Assembly: GCA_963843645.1 (NCBI GenBank) | Contig: CAWJLE010000001.1 | Span: forward strand, 1,410,273-1,474,272 | From: CAWJLE01 sp963843645 | GTDB lineage: Bacteria; Chloroflexota; Anaerolineae; DAOTYC01 | Reading direction: 5' to 3' | Length of the DNA: 64,000 nucleotides | Shown: positions 63,948-64,000 of the stretch, one piece after another | Numbering within the stretch: the stretch's first letter is position 1 | Layout of the letters: each line of letters begins with the position of its first letter | Made by a program: the position numbers and the translations under genes | Notes under the pieces: model-generated | The model's database searches: none | Told to the model about the DNA's origin: nothing | What the model saw: the letters and a program-made list of their open reading frames with translations, nothing else

Positions 63948-64000
63948 TATTGTGACGATGGAAAACTCGACCAACTCCTATCTGTCTTGCTAAACCAAAC

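Overview
The window reads like a chromosome segment of a GC-rich, peptidoglycan-making bacterium, most likely a Chloroflexota (Anaerolineae/Caldilineae-like) metagenomic contig. This rests on a complete-looking dcw cell-wall/division cluster (mraZ to ftsZ) with DUF3795 and CvpA-like insertions, Pro/Thr-rich lipoproteins with TolB-type propellers, short single-domain sugar-ABC ATPases, a YD/RHS giant gene and a 7TM-HD phosphodiesterase. The taxonomic call is inference; there is no rRNA gene here.

Layout. 0.06-5.1 kb (minus strand): DUF3795 protein, 5'-3' exonuclease, RNase HI, a HEPN-like protein, a decayed DUF4258/MqsA-type toxin-antitoxin pair and comM. 5.2-8.7 kb (plus): a four-gene glycine betaine/choline-type ABC operon. 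8.8-12.7 kb (plus): a sugar ABC operon whose binding protein carries an extra N-terminal COG4315-type domain. 12.7-17.1 kb (minus): RibD-like reductase, beta-hydroxyacid dehydrogenase, HAD hydrolase, transketolase. 17.4-18.7 kb: BaiN/HI0933-type flavoprotein. 19.1-25.4 kb: an RHS polymorphic toxin with a GIY-YIG-like C-terminal domain, its Imm26-like immunity gene, and scrambled RHS remnants. 25.4-30.5 kb (minus): two glycosyltransferases, galE, a TolB-like lipoprotein. 30.7-32.5 kb: lepA. 32.6-49.5 kb (plus): the dcw cluster, driven by a clear promoter with a MraZ-type operator. 50.1-53.4 kb (minus): ybeY, a 7TM-HD phosphodiesterase, a DksA/TraR zinc-finger protein. 53.6-56.2 kb (plus): ruvB and a beta-CASP metallo-hydrolase. 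56.2-60.9 kb (minus): a membrane glycosyltransferase-like protein, dnaA, a small Cys-rich protein, isoaspartyl peptidase. 60.9-64.0 kb: tRNA-Pro, tRNA-Gly, then a repeating arrangement of tRNA or tRNA-like 3' ends, tandem NrdR-box-like palindromes and two tyrosine recombinases.

A recurring feature is that many conserved genes (comM, tkt, the flavoprotein, ftsL, murF, mraY, murD, ftsQ, pgpH-like, dnaA, the beta-CASP gene, rhs) are split by one-base frameshifts while others nearby (lepA, ftsW, murG, murC, ftsA, ftsZ, ruvB) are intact. Where the lost base can be placed it is a one-base loss in a short homopolymer, so I read most of these as consensus indel errors rather than gene death, and annotate the full gene span.

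The most unusual signal is the right end: each intact or degenerate tRNA 3' end is followed within about 10 bases by a pair of 14-bp palindromes 30-32 bp apart that resemble NrdR operators, and two of the four pairs lie directly in front of tyrosine recombinase genes.
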